Positions 1 through 7,847 are shown, counted from the first letter of the stretch. The stretch is 14,472 nt of DNA from Acidobacteriota bacterium (GCA_021779695.1 JAJYAE010000078.1:1-14472); one strand, 5' to 3'. Notes: generated from the letters alone by a model not told the origin. Program-made: numbers and translations.

Positions 1-199
1 TCGCTCGGAGCCTCTGCGCAATCCACGCGGACCGGGCTTCTTCTCCAAAGGGCGGAGCGGGAATCTCACATAGCTCGCTTTGCCACTGCATAATCTTCTG
101 TCCATGCGTGTGCAGCCACGCAAATGCAGCATGAACCTGCCGGCGCGCAGCCAGCTGGGTGACGCGCGAAAAAGCCGACTTGCGCGGAAAGATTCCCAT
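1..199 (-). CDS. N-terminus of a probable M20/M28-type zinc metallopeptidase (partial)
   Basis: Sixty-six codons are visible before the gene runs off the left edge. The frame opens at an ATG (197-199). It is limited upstream by an in-frame TAA five codons earlier, so this is the only good start, and a GAGAG (207-211) sits 7 nt upstream. The peptide begins MGIFPRKSAFSRV and continues through a predicted helix to a motif reading CEIPAPPFGEEAR. The string IPAPPFxE followed by a helix is typical of the extreme N-terminus of co-catalytic zinc peptidases and dipeptidases of clans MH (M20, M28, M42). The catalytic metal ligands lie outside the window, so activity cannot be judged. It starts about 57 bp after truA on the same strand and is probably cotranscribed with it. 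The family call rests on one short motif. Confidence 0.5.
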   Translation of the reverse strand, partial: MGIFPRKSAFSRVTQLAARRQVHAAFAWLHTHGQKIMQWQSELCEIPAPPFGEEARSAWIAQRLRA

Positions 200-255
200 G
201 CGGATGCTCTCAGGTTAGCAGGGCTTGGCAGCCCGCGATGGGACAGCGCACTGCG

Positions 256-1101
256 CTAGCTCCTGCTGCCGCCGGCGTCATCGTATTCCACCGAATGCAA
301 AAAGAGTCCTCGTGCGGGAGCCGTCGGTCCAGCCGCTGCCCGGTCTCGTGAACGCAGAATCGACACCATGTCCTCCGCCTGCAAAGCGCCACGCCCTGCG
401 TCAACCATGGTTCCCACAAGGTTGCGCACCATGTGGTGTAGAAACCCATTGCCGCGCACCCGGTACACCATCATTTCGCCTGCTTCGCTTTCGACCCTAT
501 GCCAGCCCGAGGCAAAAATTGTTCGGATCGCTCCGGCTTCCTCGTCGCCTTCGTCGGGCAGCATCGCCGCTTGCCGCTCCGTCATGTCCGGATCTGTTGC
601 GGCGAAGCTGACAAAATTGTGTTCCCCAATAAAATGCTCTGCGGCGCTCTGCATTGCGGCAAAGCTCAACTTCCAACGGCAGGCATACACATAGCGCGCC
701 AGAAACGGCGAGCAGATCGATGCCGGCGCCGAACGCTCCAGCAGAATTCGATACTCATACGTCTTGGCACGCGCGCTGTGACGGGCGTGAAATCCATCCG
801 GCGCCGTTTGCGCCTCCAGCACTCGAATCGCAACGGGCAGCGTGCGATTCAGGGCACGCAGCAGATTTGCAGCAGGTATGGGCGCTCGCAGCGTGAAACT
901 TGCCACCTGGGCCAGAGCGTGGACGCCTGCGTCCGTGCGCCCGGAACCTTGCGGCAGCGGCGCTTCTCCCGTGATCCGTTCCAGTGCCGACTGCAGCTCT
1001 CCCTGAATCGTTGGCAGACCCGGCTGCACCTGCCATCCGCGAAAATCCGTGCCGTCGTAGGCAAGCGTCAACTTCCAGGTTTGCGGCGCTGATTCACACA
1101 T
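256..1101 (-). CDS. truA: tRNA pseudouridine(38-40) synthase TruA
   Basis: Converts uridines 38, 39 and 40 in the tRNA anticodon stem-loop to pseudouridine. The core begins WKLTLAYDGTDFRGWQ, the usual TruA opening. The catalytic Asp lies in SGRTDAGVHALAQV (residue 57 from the chosen start; E. coli Asp60). Later conserved blocks are NFVSFAATDPD, RTIFASGWHR and MVYRVRGNGFLHHMVRNLVGTMVDAGRG, the typical C-terminal substrate-binding signature. With the ATG at 1101 the protein is 281 aa, close to the family norm, and a weak GTGA lies upstream. An ATG at 1137 and a TTG at 1230 are in frame but add residues that are not TruA-like. It is divergent from the TolC-family gene and upstream of the metallopeptidase. 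The product is certain; the exact start is not. Confidence 0.95.
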   Translation of the reverse strand: MCESAPQTWKLTLAYDGTDFRGWQVQPGLPTIQGELQSALERITGEAPLPQGSGRTDAGVHALAQVASFTLRAPIPAANLLRALNRTLPVAIRVLEAQTAPDGFHARHSARAKTYEYRILLERSAPASICSPFLARYVYACRWKLSFAAMQSAAEHFIGEHNFVSFAATDPDMTERQAAMLPDEGDEEAGAIRTIFASGWHRVESEAGEMMVYRVRGNGFLHHMVRNLVGTMVDAGRGALQAEDMVSILRSRDRAAAGPTAPARGLFLHSVEYDDAGGSRS

Positions 1102-1148
1102 CGATTTCACGGTCACAGCGCTCTCCCGGGTATCCATTTCGATAACAT

Positions 1149-1168
1149 CGCGGTTGACCCAAACCGCG
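1149..1168. repeat. Perfect 7-bp inverted repeat upstream of truA
   Basis: CGCGGTT and AACCGCG are exact reverse complements separated by 6 nt. The repeat lies just upstream of the candidate truA starts and about 280 bp before the TolC-family start. A TTGACC is embedded in it at 1154-1159. It could be an operator or a weak hairpin; there is no U-tract, so it is not a terminator. Confidence 0.4.
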
Positions 1169-1193
1169 AAAATAGTGAATGACGCGGCTGGGA

Positions 1194-1199
1194 TATACT
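1194..1199 (+). promoter_or_regulatory. Candidate -10 box (TATACT) for the TolC-family gene
   Basis: TATACT sits within GGGATATACTC, an 11-mer that recurs exactly on the minus strand upstream of deoC. No good -35 is found at 16-18 nt. If used, the 5' leader to the TolC-family start would be about 225 nt. Confidence 0.35.
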
Positions 1200-1431
1200 C
1201 AAACCTTCGTGGCACCGCGCGGTAAAGCAACGCCTACTGGCGGCTCTGGCGGCGCGCCATGGAGCTCGGGAACGTTTCCTGCGTCGCGCGCGTATGGATA
1301 CAGAGTACGGGATTCCAGCCGAGTGGAGCGAGGCCAGCCCAATGCCGCCACAAAATTGCGTCCGAAGCGCCCCTTCAGACGTCTTGAACAATGGCACCCC
1401 ACATGCCTTCAGCCAACCGTGGAGAGGAATC

Positions 1432-3588
1432 ATGCATTTGTTCCGTAATCGTGTGTTGAAGCAGGATGAGGCCGGACGGCGCGCCGTGTCGCACAGTGGC
1501 AGGCAGCTTCGCGCCGTGGCCGCGGCCATGCTGACGCTGTCGGCGTGTATGCCATCAGGATTTGCCCAGCAGCAGGCGGGTGATGTTCTCGGCGCCGGGG
1601 AAAAGAAGCCGGAAAAGGCCGCTTCGGCGCTGCCGTCCGCGCCTGCTCCGACGCTGACCAAGCCATTTGATCTGCGCCAGACCGAGCGTGACTTCAGCAA
1701 GCCGGCGGCGCGCGGGTTTGGCAGTCCCATCAACTGGTACCGTCCCACCACCATCGGCGAGGCCAGCTTTGCCAACTCCGTTCGTCTCACAAATCTCGTC
1801 AAAGACGGCAAGATCTACCTGAGCCTCTCGGACGCAATTTCTCTTGCCATTGAGAACAACTACGACATTGCCATCTCCCGCTATGACCTCGACATCGCCG
1901 ATACGGACATTCTGCGCGCCAAGACAGGAAACGTGATTCTTGGTGCGCCATCGGGCTTGGTCACGGGCACGTTGGGTGGCTCGCCGTCCATCCTTGCCAC
2001 AGGCGGCGGTCCCGGTGGCACCACCGTAGGCTCCGGCGGCGCGGGCTCGGGCGTCAGCGGCCTCACGCTGACGACGAATGGCGCAGGCCCTGCACCGGCG
2101 CTCATCGACCCCACCATTAGCGGAACAATTCAGCTGGAACGGGCCAACCAGCCGCAAAGCAACCCTCTGTTTTCTGGCGGAAAAACATCGATCAACCAGA
2201 ACACAAATCAATACAACTTCACCTACGCGCAGGGATTTACTCCCGGCACGGCCCTCAATATTACATTCAACAATTCACGCGTCACGACTGCTCTTCCATT
2301 TAGCGCATACAGCCCACTCCTGACGGCAACTTTCAAGGCGCAGGTTACGCAGCACCTTCTGCAGGGCGCCGGCTTCTGGGTGAACAAGCGCTTCCTCTAC
2401 CAGGCCCGAAACGATCGCCGTATTACGGACTCCGCGTTCCGCCAGCAGATGCTCTATACCGTGAATCAGGTGGAACAGATTTATTGGGGCCTTGTGCAGG
2501 CCTATGAAGATGTGCAGGCCAAGGAACAGGCCCTGGAACAGAGCAGCAAGCTCGACAGCGATGTGCGCAAGCAGCTTCAAATTGGCACGATGGCTCCGCT
2601 CGATGTCGTCAATGCAGATTCGACGGTAGCCACCGACAAACAGGCACTTATTAGTTCGCAAAGTGTTCTCGATTACCAGCAACTCATCCTGAAGCAGGCC
2701 ATTGCCCGCAACCTCAATGACCCGGTGCTCGAGAAGGCGCCTGTGATCCCGACCGACCGCGTCAGCCTGGTCGAGATTGCGGAGGAGCATCAGCCTACTG
2801 AGGATCTCGTACAGACCGCATTCAAGAACCGTCCTGAGCTGGAACAGGCTGTGCTCACGCTCCGCAACGATGAAATCACGCTGAAGGGTGCGCGCAACGC
2901 CTTGCTGCCCACACTGGATGCGTATGGTTTTTATGGCGCGACAGGGTTGGGCGGTCTGCAAAATCCCAACTTGTGCTTTGATTTCAGTGGCTGCCCACCA
3001 GGAACATTGCTTCCACCGGGAACGATTCCGACGATTGGGATCGGCAGCACGTTACAAAGGCTCATCAATAGTACCGGGTCCGACAAAGGAGTCGGCTTCA
3101 ACCTGACGATTACGCTGCGCAACCGTGAGGCCCAGTCCCAGCAGGCACGCTCGCTGATGGAGTACCGCCAGGCCGAGCTTCGCCTCGAGCAGCTCTATAC
3201 GCAGATTCGTATGCAGGTGGTCAACGCGCAGGCTGCGCTCACCAATGACCGCGCCCTCGTGCAGGCCGATGAAGCCGCCGTCACGTATAACCAGCAGAGC
3301 CTGGATGCGGAAGAAAAGAAGCTGAAGCTCGGTGCTTCCACCACGGCCAACGTCCTTCTGCAAGAGCGCAACCTGGCCACGGCGGAGGATAACCTGATTG
3401 CTGCGCACGCTTCCTATGCCAACGCGCGCGCCGCGCTCTACCAGATCACAGCCACCACGCTGCAGCACTACGGTATCAATTTGCAGGATGCCGTGAAGGG
3501 TGTCGTCAGCACCGACCCGGTGGTTCCGGGGCTCACTGCCGCGCCCAAGGGAGAAGAGCCAACCACCACGCCGCCAGCCTCGCGGTAG
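1432..3588 (+). CDS. TolC-family outer-membrane efflux protein
   Basis: Outer-membrane channel of the OEP/TolC family, expected to trimerise and form the exit duct of a tripartite efflux pump or type I secretion system. The ATG at 1432 was chosen because GGAGAGG (1421-1427) lies 4 nt upstream and a signal peptide follows at once. The hydrophobic core (residues 28-38) ends either at a signal peptidase I site after GFA (residue 45) or at a lipobox LSAC (Cys39). The product is 718 aa, longer than typical TolC (~450-500 aa). It has a ~90-residue Pro/Ala linker, a first OEP repeat from residue ~128 (LSLSDAISLAIENN), a Gly/Ser/Thr-rich insertion at ~167-222, coiled-coil helices at ~320-430, and a second OEP repeat at ~555-690. 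The tail is Pro/Thr-rich. No membrane-fusion or inner-membrane pump gene is adjacent, so the partner and substrate are unknown. Confidence 0.9.
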   Translation: MHLFRNRVLKQDEAGRRAVSHSGRQLRAVAAAMLTLSACMPSGFAQQQAGDVLGAGEKKPEKAASALPSAPAPTLTKPFDLRQTERDFSKPAARGFGSPINWYRPTTIGEASFANSVRLTNLVKDGKIYLSLSDAISLAIENNYDIAISRYDLDIADTDILRAKTGNVILGAPSGLVTGTLGGSPSILATGGGPGGTTVGSGGAGSGVSGLTLTTNGAGPAPALIDPTISGTIQLERANQPQSNPLFSGGKTSINQNTNQYNFTYAQGFTPGTALNITFNNSRVTTALPFSAYSPLLTATFKAQVTQHLLQGAGFWVNKRFLYQARNDRRITDSAFRQQMLYTVNQVEQIYWGLVQAYEDVQAKEQALEQSSKLDSDVRKQLQIGTMAPLDVVNADSTVATDKQALISSQSVLDYQQLILKQAIARNLNDPVLEKAPVIPTDRVSLVEIAEEHQPTEDLVQTAFKNRPELEQAVLTLRNDEITLKGARNALLPTLDAYGFYGATGLGGLQNPNLCFDFSGCPPGTLLPPGTIPTIGIGSTLQRLINSTGSDKGVGFNLTITLRNREAQSQQARSLMEYRQAELRLEQLYTQIRMQVVNAQAALTNDRALVQADEAAVTYNQQSLDAEEKKLKLGASTTANVLLQERNLATAEDNLIAAHASYANARAALYQITATTLQHYGINLQDAVKGVVSTDPVVPGLTAAPKGEEPTTTPPASR

Positions 3589-3601
3589 AACCTGATTGCA
3601 G

Positions 3602-3638
3602 AATGAAAAGGCCCGGAACCCCGCCGGGCCTTTTCATT
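3602..3638. terminator. Bidirectional intrinsic terminator between the TolC-family gene and aroA
   Basis: AATGAAAAGGCCCGG (3602-3616) pairs perfectly over 15 bp with 3624-3638, around a 7-nt loop (AACCCCG). The GC core GGCCCGG/CCGGGCC is flanked by AAAA on one side and TTTT on the other, so either strand gives a GC hairpin running into a U-tract. It lies 13 nt after the TolC-family stop and 17 nt after the aroA stop on the opposite strand, as expected for a shared terminator of convergent genes. Confidence 0.92.
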
Positions 3639-3655
3639 TCATCGCGCTTTTCCTT

Positions 3656-4957
3656 CTATCGATCCGCTACCCGATCCAGCAGGTCGAAGAACTCCGGAAA
3701 GCTGATTGCCGCAGACTCCGCGCCTTGAATCAGCGTCTCGCCCGCTGCGCGCAGCGCCGCCACGCTGAAGGCCATCGCGATGCGATGATCGCCGCCGGCG
3801 TCGATCGTGGCTCCGTGCAGCGTCTGGCCCCCTGGTACATCCAGTCCATCTTCGAACTCGATGACCTCCGCACCCATCGCGCGCAGATTCTTCACCACAA
3901 GCGCAATCCGGTCCGACTCCTTCACGCGCAGTTCCTTCGCATCGCGGATGCGGATGCCTCCCGCTGTGTATGGGCCAATCGCCGCCAGCACCGGCAGTTC
4001 ATCGATCAGCTGCGCTGCCAGCGCGCCGTCGATCTTCGCTGTGCCCAGCCCGGCTGCGGGCGCTGAAATCTGTACCGTGCCCACCAGCTCTGCATGTTTC
4101 TCCTCCAGGTTCAGTACTGCAAGGCGTGCCCCCAGCGTAGCCATGACATCCAGCAGTGCTGCTCGCGTCGGATTCATGCCCAGCGCGTCCAGTACAAGCG
4201 ACGAGCCGGGAAACAAAGCCGCCGCGCAAAGGAAAAATGCTGCCGACGAAATATCGCCCGGCACGGCTGCTTCAATTGCGTGTAACGCCTGTGGCCCGCG
4301 AATCGACACCGAGTCCGCAGTCCTCTCGATCGTCGCTCCAAATGCGCGCAGGGCCAGTTCGCTGTGGTCGCGCGTGCGCACTGCTTCGCGCACAGTCGTG
4401 GTCCCTTCCGTCTGCAATCCCGCCAGCAGCACGCATGTTTTCACCTGCGCACTCGGCACTGGCGTCGTGTAGTCAATTGCCTTGAGCTTCGCCCCTTCAA
4501 TGGCAATCGGCGCATGTCCCTCGGTGAGTGTAAGGCGTGCACCCATTTGCTCCAGCGGCCTGCGGATCCGTTCCATCGGTCTGCGCGAAAGGGAAGCGTC
4601 GCCAATCAGCGTAAATCTGCCTTCTTGCGCTGCCAGCAGGCCCGACATCATGCGCATCGTGGAGCCGGAGTTGCCGCAATCCAGCGGCTCCGCCGTGGGC
4701 GTCACGCGTCCTGCAACGCCAGTCACTTCCACACCGCCATCTTCGCGCCGCACAACCTTGGCGCCTAACGCCTCCATGCAGGCCAGCGTCGATGCACAAT
4801 CGGCTCCCGTGGAAAAATTCGTGAAGTGCGATGTGCCCTCGGCAAAAGCTGCCAGCATGCCATATCGGTGGCTGATGGATTTATCGCCGGGCAGGCGCAG
4901 GCTACCCAGCACGTTGCGGGCAGGACGAATGATGCGTTCTTGTGTTGCGGTATGCAA
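3656..4957 (-). CDS. aroA: 3-phosphoshikimate 1-carboxyvinyltransferase (EPSP synthase), class II motifs
   Basis: Sixth step of the shikimate pathway: transfers enolpyruvyl from PEP to shikimate-3-phosphate. Visible motifs (numbered from TTG 4957) are LPGDKSISHR (Lys26, Ser27, Arg31), GNSGSTMR (95-102), IGDASLSRRPM, SAQVK (169-173), RDHSE (196-200), NPTR (262-265), LIDELPVLA with catalytic Asp318, KELRVKESDR, and GDHRIAM (~389). GDKS, SAQxK, RxHSE and NxTR match the pattern used to define class II EPSP synthases. The ORF extends to a TTG at 4996, but TTG 4957 is preceded by GGAG at 5 nt spacing while 4996 has no RBS; no ATG is usable. The length is 433 aa, normal for the family. It starts 66 bp after the SpoIIE phosphatase and is probably cotranscribed with it. 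The Gly after GNS is kept, unlike Ala in the Agrobacterium CP4 enzyme. Confidence 0.95.
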   Translation of the reverse strand: MHTATQERIIRPARNVLGSLRLPGDKSISHRYGMLAAFAEGTSHFTNFSTGADCASTLACMEALGAKVVRREDGGVEVTGVAGRVTPTAEPLDCGNSGSTMRMMSGLLAAQEGRFTLIGDASLSRRPMERIRRPLEQMGARLTLTEGHAPIAIEGAKLKAIDYTTPVPSAQVKTCVLLAGLQTEGTTTVREAVRTRDHSELALRAFGATIERTADSVSIRGPQALHAIEAAVPGDISSAAFFLCAAALFPGSSLVLDALGMNPTRAALLDVMATLGARLAVLNLEEKHAELVGTVQISAPAAGLGTAKIDGALAAQLIDELPVLAAIGPYTAGGIRIRDAKELRVKESDRIALVVKNLRAMGAEVIEFEDGLDVPGGQTLHGATIDAGGDHRIAMAFSVAALRAAGETLIQGAESAAISFPEFFDLLDRVADR

Positions 4958-5023
4958 GGGCTCTCCGGGGGAGTGATGTCTCTTCCAGTCTATCAACGGC
5001 GCAGGGTGCCATCCGCCGCGGCT

Positions 5024-6847
5024 TCAGCGCACGCGCAGCACGATGATCGTTTCATCGTCAAAGCGGTCCCGTCCTCCCTGAAACCGTGTAACGTCGGAGA
5101 GAATCGCCTCGGCAATTTCGGTTGCCGTCTGATCCCGGCGCGCACACAGCAGGTTCGTGAGCCGCTCCTCCCCATACATCTCGCCGGCGTCGTTTTCAGC
5201 ATCCAGAATTCCGTCGGAGACAAAAACCACCGCATCACCCGGCTGCGTAGAGAGGTTAAACTCTTCGTACACCACATCCGGGAACAGGCCCAGCGGAAAG
5301 CCTTCCGCGCGCACTGTCATCGACTGGCCCGCCCGGCAGAAGACCGGCTGCACCGCACCGGAATTTGCGATTTGCAGCGTACGGTTCTCGTCGTTCCACA
5401 GCGCAAACAGCAGCACCACGTACTGCGATTCAAGCTTGCGCTCCTGCAAGGCATCATTCAGAAGCTTCAGCATCTGGGCCGGGGCCGGACGGTGCGCCGC
5501 CGCGGCGCGCATGATTCCGCTGACGAGAGCCGCAAACAGGGCCGCCGGCGCTGCTTTGCCGCTGACATCGCCCAGCACAATCGCAGTCTGGTCCTGGCCG
5601 TAGTCCACAAAATCGTACAGGTCGCCGCCAATCGTGCGCGCCGGCAGGAACCGCACTGCCATCTCTGCATGCTTGTGTTCGGGAGCCGATGGCGGTAGCA
5701 GCCGCAGCTGCACCTCGCGCGCCATGGCGATGTCGCGTTCCAGCTGCCGCTCCTGGCGCTTCACTGCCTGATACAGCCGCGCATTCTCAATCGCAATGGC
5801 CACCTGCGCCGCCATGGTCGTTAGCGTGCGCTCGTGCTCCTCGTTGAAGAATCCCGTACGCGTGTGTTCCAGATCCAGCACGCCGATAATCCGCCCCTTG
5901 TGAAACAGAGGCACAATCAGTTCCGACCGTGTCTCGGGATTCATCGGAAGATAGCGTGGGTCCTTGCGCACATCCGGCACGTTAATCGGCCGCCACTCCC
6001 GCACCGCTGCGCCCACCAGCCCCGTTGTGATCGGAATCCGCCGCAGTGGCGCATGGGCATAGCCGAATCGCCATGCAAAGCGCGTAATAAGCGTCTCGCC
6101 CTTGTCATCCAACAGCATGATGCTGAACATTTGGTAGTCGATCAGGCGTCTCAGCAGTTGCCCGATCCTTGCCAGCAGCGGATCAAGATCCAGAATCGAT
6201 GTCAGCTCTGCCGATATCTCATTCAGCACCGTGAGCGTCTGCGCCTGCCGCGAGACGCGCGCATACAAGCGCGCATTCTCAATCGCCTGCGCAATGCGAG
6301 AGGCCGTGAGCGTAAGCAGATGCAGGTGCTCCGGGCGAAAATAGCCCGGCTTCTCACTCTCCAGGTCCATCACGCCAATCAGTTTGTTCTTCGCGATCAG
6401 CGGCACGGCCAGCTCGGAACGCACCTCCGGATTGGCCGGAATATAGCCCTCCACCGTTGCCACGTCATTGATTAGCAGCGGCTGGCGCGTCAGGGCGACC
6501 TGCCCCACTACGCCCTTGCCCAGGGGGATCCGTGAACGCTGCACCTCCGGCGTGTGTCCAATCTGGAACCGCATGCGCAATTCATGTGTTCGGTCATTCA
6601 GCAGCAGGATGGCGAAAATACGATATTCAATGACCGCGCGCACCAGTTCAGAGGTGCGCTGCATCAGGGTCTCCAGGTCAAGCGTCGTGTTCAGCGCGTC
6701 GGCCAGCTGCACCAGGTAGGTCAGGTCGGCAGTCTCAACGCGCGCATTCTGCGCATCAAGATGAGCATGCGGATTGTCCGGATTCGCAGGCCGGTAATCG
6801 CCTTCAAACTCGTGCTGCTCGGTCGAAGATGGGGAAGTGTCGCTCAT
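5024..6847 (-). CDS. GAF-GAF-SpoIIE (RsbU-type) PP2C serine/threonine phosphatase
   Basis: 607 aa, cytosolic (no signal peptide or membrane segment). A polar N-terminus of ~40 residues is followed by GAF1 (~45-195), a helical linker, GAF2 (~220-362), a short coiled coil, and a SpoIIE/PP2C catalytic domain (~371-607). The two GAF domains are clearly related: both contain RSELxVPLxxKxxxIGVxDLE and end with AIENARLY. The catalytic metal-binding acidic residues are all present: GGDLYDF (~406-412), GDVSGKAAPAAL (~425-436), SDGILDAEN (~541-549) and DDETIIV (~598-604), so an active Mn/Mg phosphatase is expected. Such proteins usually dephosphorylate an anti-anti-sigma (STAS) protein in a partner switch, but no STAS or HATPase gene is in the window. 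The ATG at 6847 has only a weak RBS. The ligand of the GAF domains cannot be read from sequence. Confidence 0.93.
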   Translation of the reverse strand: MSDTSPSSTEQHEFEGDYRPANPDNPHAHLDAQNARVETADLTYLVQLADALNTTLDLETLMQRTSELVRAVIEYRIFAILLLNDRTHELRMRFQIGHTPEVQRSRIPLGKGVVGQVALTRQPLLINDVATVEGYIPANPEVRSELAVPLIAKNKLIGVMDLESEKPGYFRPEHLHLLTLTASRIAQAIENARLYARVSRQAQTLTVLNEISAELTSILDLDPLLARIGQLLRRLIDYQMFSIMLLDDKGETLITRFAWRFGYAHAPLRRIPITTGLVGAAVREWRPINVPDVRKDPRYLPMNPETRSELIVPLFHKGRIIGVLDLEHTRTGFFNEEHERTLTTMAAQVAIAIENARLYQAVKRQERQLERDIAMAREVQLRLLPPSAPEHKHAEMAVRFLPARTIGGDLYDFVDYGQDQTAIVLGDVSGKAAPAALFAALVSGIMRAAAAHRPAPAQMLKLLNDALQERKLESQYVVLLFALWNDENRTLQIANSGAVQPVFCRAGQSMTVRAEGFPLGLFPDVVYEEFNLSTQPGDAVVFVSDGILDAENDAGEMYGEERLTNLLCARRDQTATEIAEAILSDVTRFQGGRDRFDDETIIVLRVR

Positions 6848-6861
6848 GCTTGTCGTAGGGA

Positions 6862-6867
6862 ATCATA
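6862..6867 (-). promoter_or_regulatory. Weak candidate -10 box (TATGAT) for the SpoIIE phosphatase gene
   Basis: TATGAT on the minus strand ends 14 nt before the ATG at 6847, in the 148-bp gap after deoC. A matching -35 is not obvious. If real, the phosphatase and aroA could be transcribed independently of deoC with a very short leader. Confidence 0.25.
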
Positions 6868-6995
6868 TCGAACAGTGCTTCGGATTTGAGGGCAAAATCA
6901 AGCGTGGGGAACAGGACTCAGCAACCCGTACGGGAGAGGGAACTGCCACGTGTTCAACGCGATCTGCCGTGGATCAGAGACACTCTTGCCGGCGT

Positions 6996-7751
6996 CTACT
7001 CTGCTCCTAACTCCCGCACGATTGCAACCGATGCAGAGGCGCCGATGCGGTTGGCGCCTGCTTCCAGCATGGACGTCGCGTCGGCCAGCGTGCGGATGCC
7101 GCCCGCCGCCTTGACGCCGCAGCGTGCTCCGGCCACTCCGCGCAGCAGGGCTACGTCGGCTGCCGTCGCGCCGCCTGAGGCAAACCCGGTCGATGTCTTC
7201 AGAAAGTCCGTGCCCGCTGCAATTGCGATCTCGGCGCCGCGCAGCTTTTCCTCCACCGTCAGGAGCGCCGTTTCCAGGATGACCTTCAGCAGTGCGCCAT
7301 GATGATGCGCGACCGTGGCGACTGTGTGAATCGCATGATGCACTGCCTGATTGTTGCCGCTCTTCAGCTGGCCAATCGGAATCACCATGTCCAGCTCGCG
7401 CGCGCCCAGCCGCACCAGCGCCGCAGCCTCCTGGCGCAATGTTGAAACAAGGGACGCTCCCAGCGGAAACCCGATCACAACCCCAACCGGAATCCCGGTT
7501 CCATTCAGCACACCAACGGCCGTCGGCACCCAGACCGGATTTACCATCGCGCATGCAAAGCGATAGCGGATCGCTTCGTCGCACAGGCTTTCCACCTGGT
7601 CCTTTTTCGCATCAGGCTTCAGCAGCGTGTGATCAATCACCGCGGCCAGCGCCTCCCAGCGCGAAGTTGCGTGACGTGTGAACGCAGCCGCATCAAACGT
7701 GCCGTGGTCGAAGTCCAGATCTGCCGCGCCGATTGGTGTGCTCACCGTCAT
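6996..7751 (-). CDS. deoC: Deoxyribose-phosphate aldolase
   Basis: Class I aldolase cleaving 2-deoxyribose-5-phosphate to glyceraldehyde-3-phosphate and acetaldehyde in deoxynucleoside catabolism. From the ATG at 7751 (251 aa) the key residues are all present: IDHTLLKPDA (~39-48), the FPLGAS phosphate loop (~95-100), ELDMVIPIG with the proton-relay Asp121, KVILET (Lys156), FLKTSTGF with the Schiff-base Lys185, and VKAAGGIR with Lys214. The frame stays open to a TTG at 7847, but that TTG coincides with a candidate -35 hexamer and the added residues (ENGTARDILG...) are not DeoC-like, so the ATG was chosen. An N-terminal extension of ~30 residues precedes the conserved core. It lies downstream of hpt on the same strand, and both serve nucleoside salvage or catabolism. 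Confidence 0.95.
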   Translation of the reverse strand: MTVSTPIGAADLDFDHGTFDAAAFTRHATSRWEALAAVIDHTLLKPDAKKDQVESLCDEAIRYRFACAMVNPVWVPTAVGVLNGTGIPVGVVIGFPLGASLVSTLRQEAAALVRLGARELDMVIPIGQLKSGNNQAVHHAIHTVATVAHHHGALLKVILETALLTVEEKLRGAEIAIAAGTDFLKTSTGFASGGATAADVALLRGVAGARCGVKAAGGIRTLADATSMLEAGANRIGASASVAIVRELGAE

Positions 7752-7818
7752 AGGTACCGATCCTACTGCTTCACTGCCGCGTCCAACGGACGCACTCGCG
7801 CGCAATCCACGGAGACCG

Positions 7819-7847
7819 AGTATATCCCGCGCCGTGCCGTTCTCCAA
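7819..7847 (-). promoter_or_regulatory. Candidate sigma70-type promoter of deoC
   Basis: On the minus strand TTGGAG (7842-7847) and TATACT (7819-7824) are separated by exactly 17 nt. Transcription would start near 7812, giving a ~60-nt leader before the deoC ATG at 7751. The -10 is embedded in GGGATATACTC, the same 11-mer as upstream of the TolC-family gene. The -35 matches the consensus only in TTG. Confidence 0.45.

Larger units (their letters stand above)
1102..1431. other. Divergent intergenic region between truA and the TolC-family gene
   Basis: About 330 bp that must contain the promoters of both divergent genes. It holds an inverted repeat CGCGGTT-gaccca-AACCGCG at 1149-1168, a TATACT at 1194-1199 on the plus strand, and in-frame upstream extensions of both neighbours that do not look like real protein. 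I see no convincing small gene, RNA or operator here beyond these elements. Confidence 0.5.

Noticed and set aside
1555..2961. Minus-strand frames of more than 200 codons inside the TolC-family gene
   Set aside because: Shadow frames of the Gly-rich and helical coding regions, with no RBS or motif.
3807..4976. Several long plus-strand frames inside aroA
   Set aside because: Low-complexity Ser/Ala/Arg translations antisense to a fully conserved EPSP synthase; no independent coding signal.
7752..7847. TTG-initiated N-terminal extension of deoC
   Set aside because: It covers the candidate promoter and adds residues unlike DeoC; the ATG model retains the whole aldolase.
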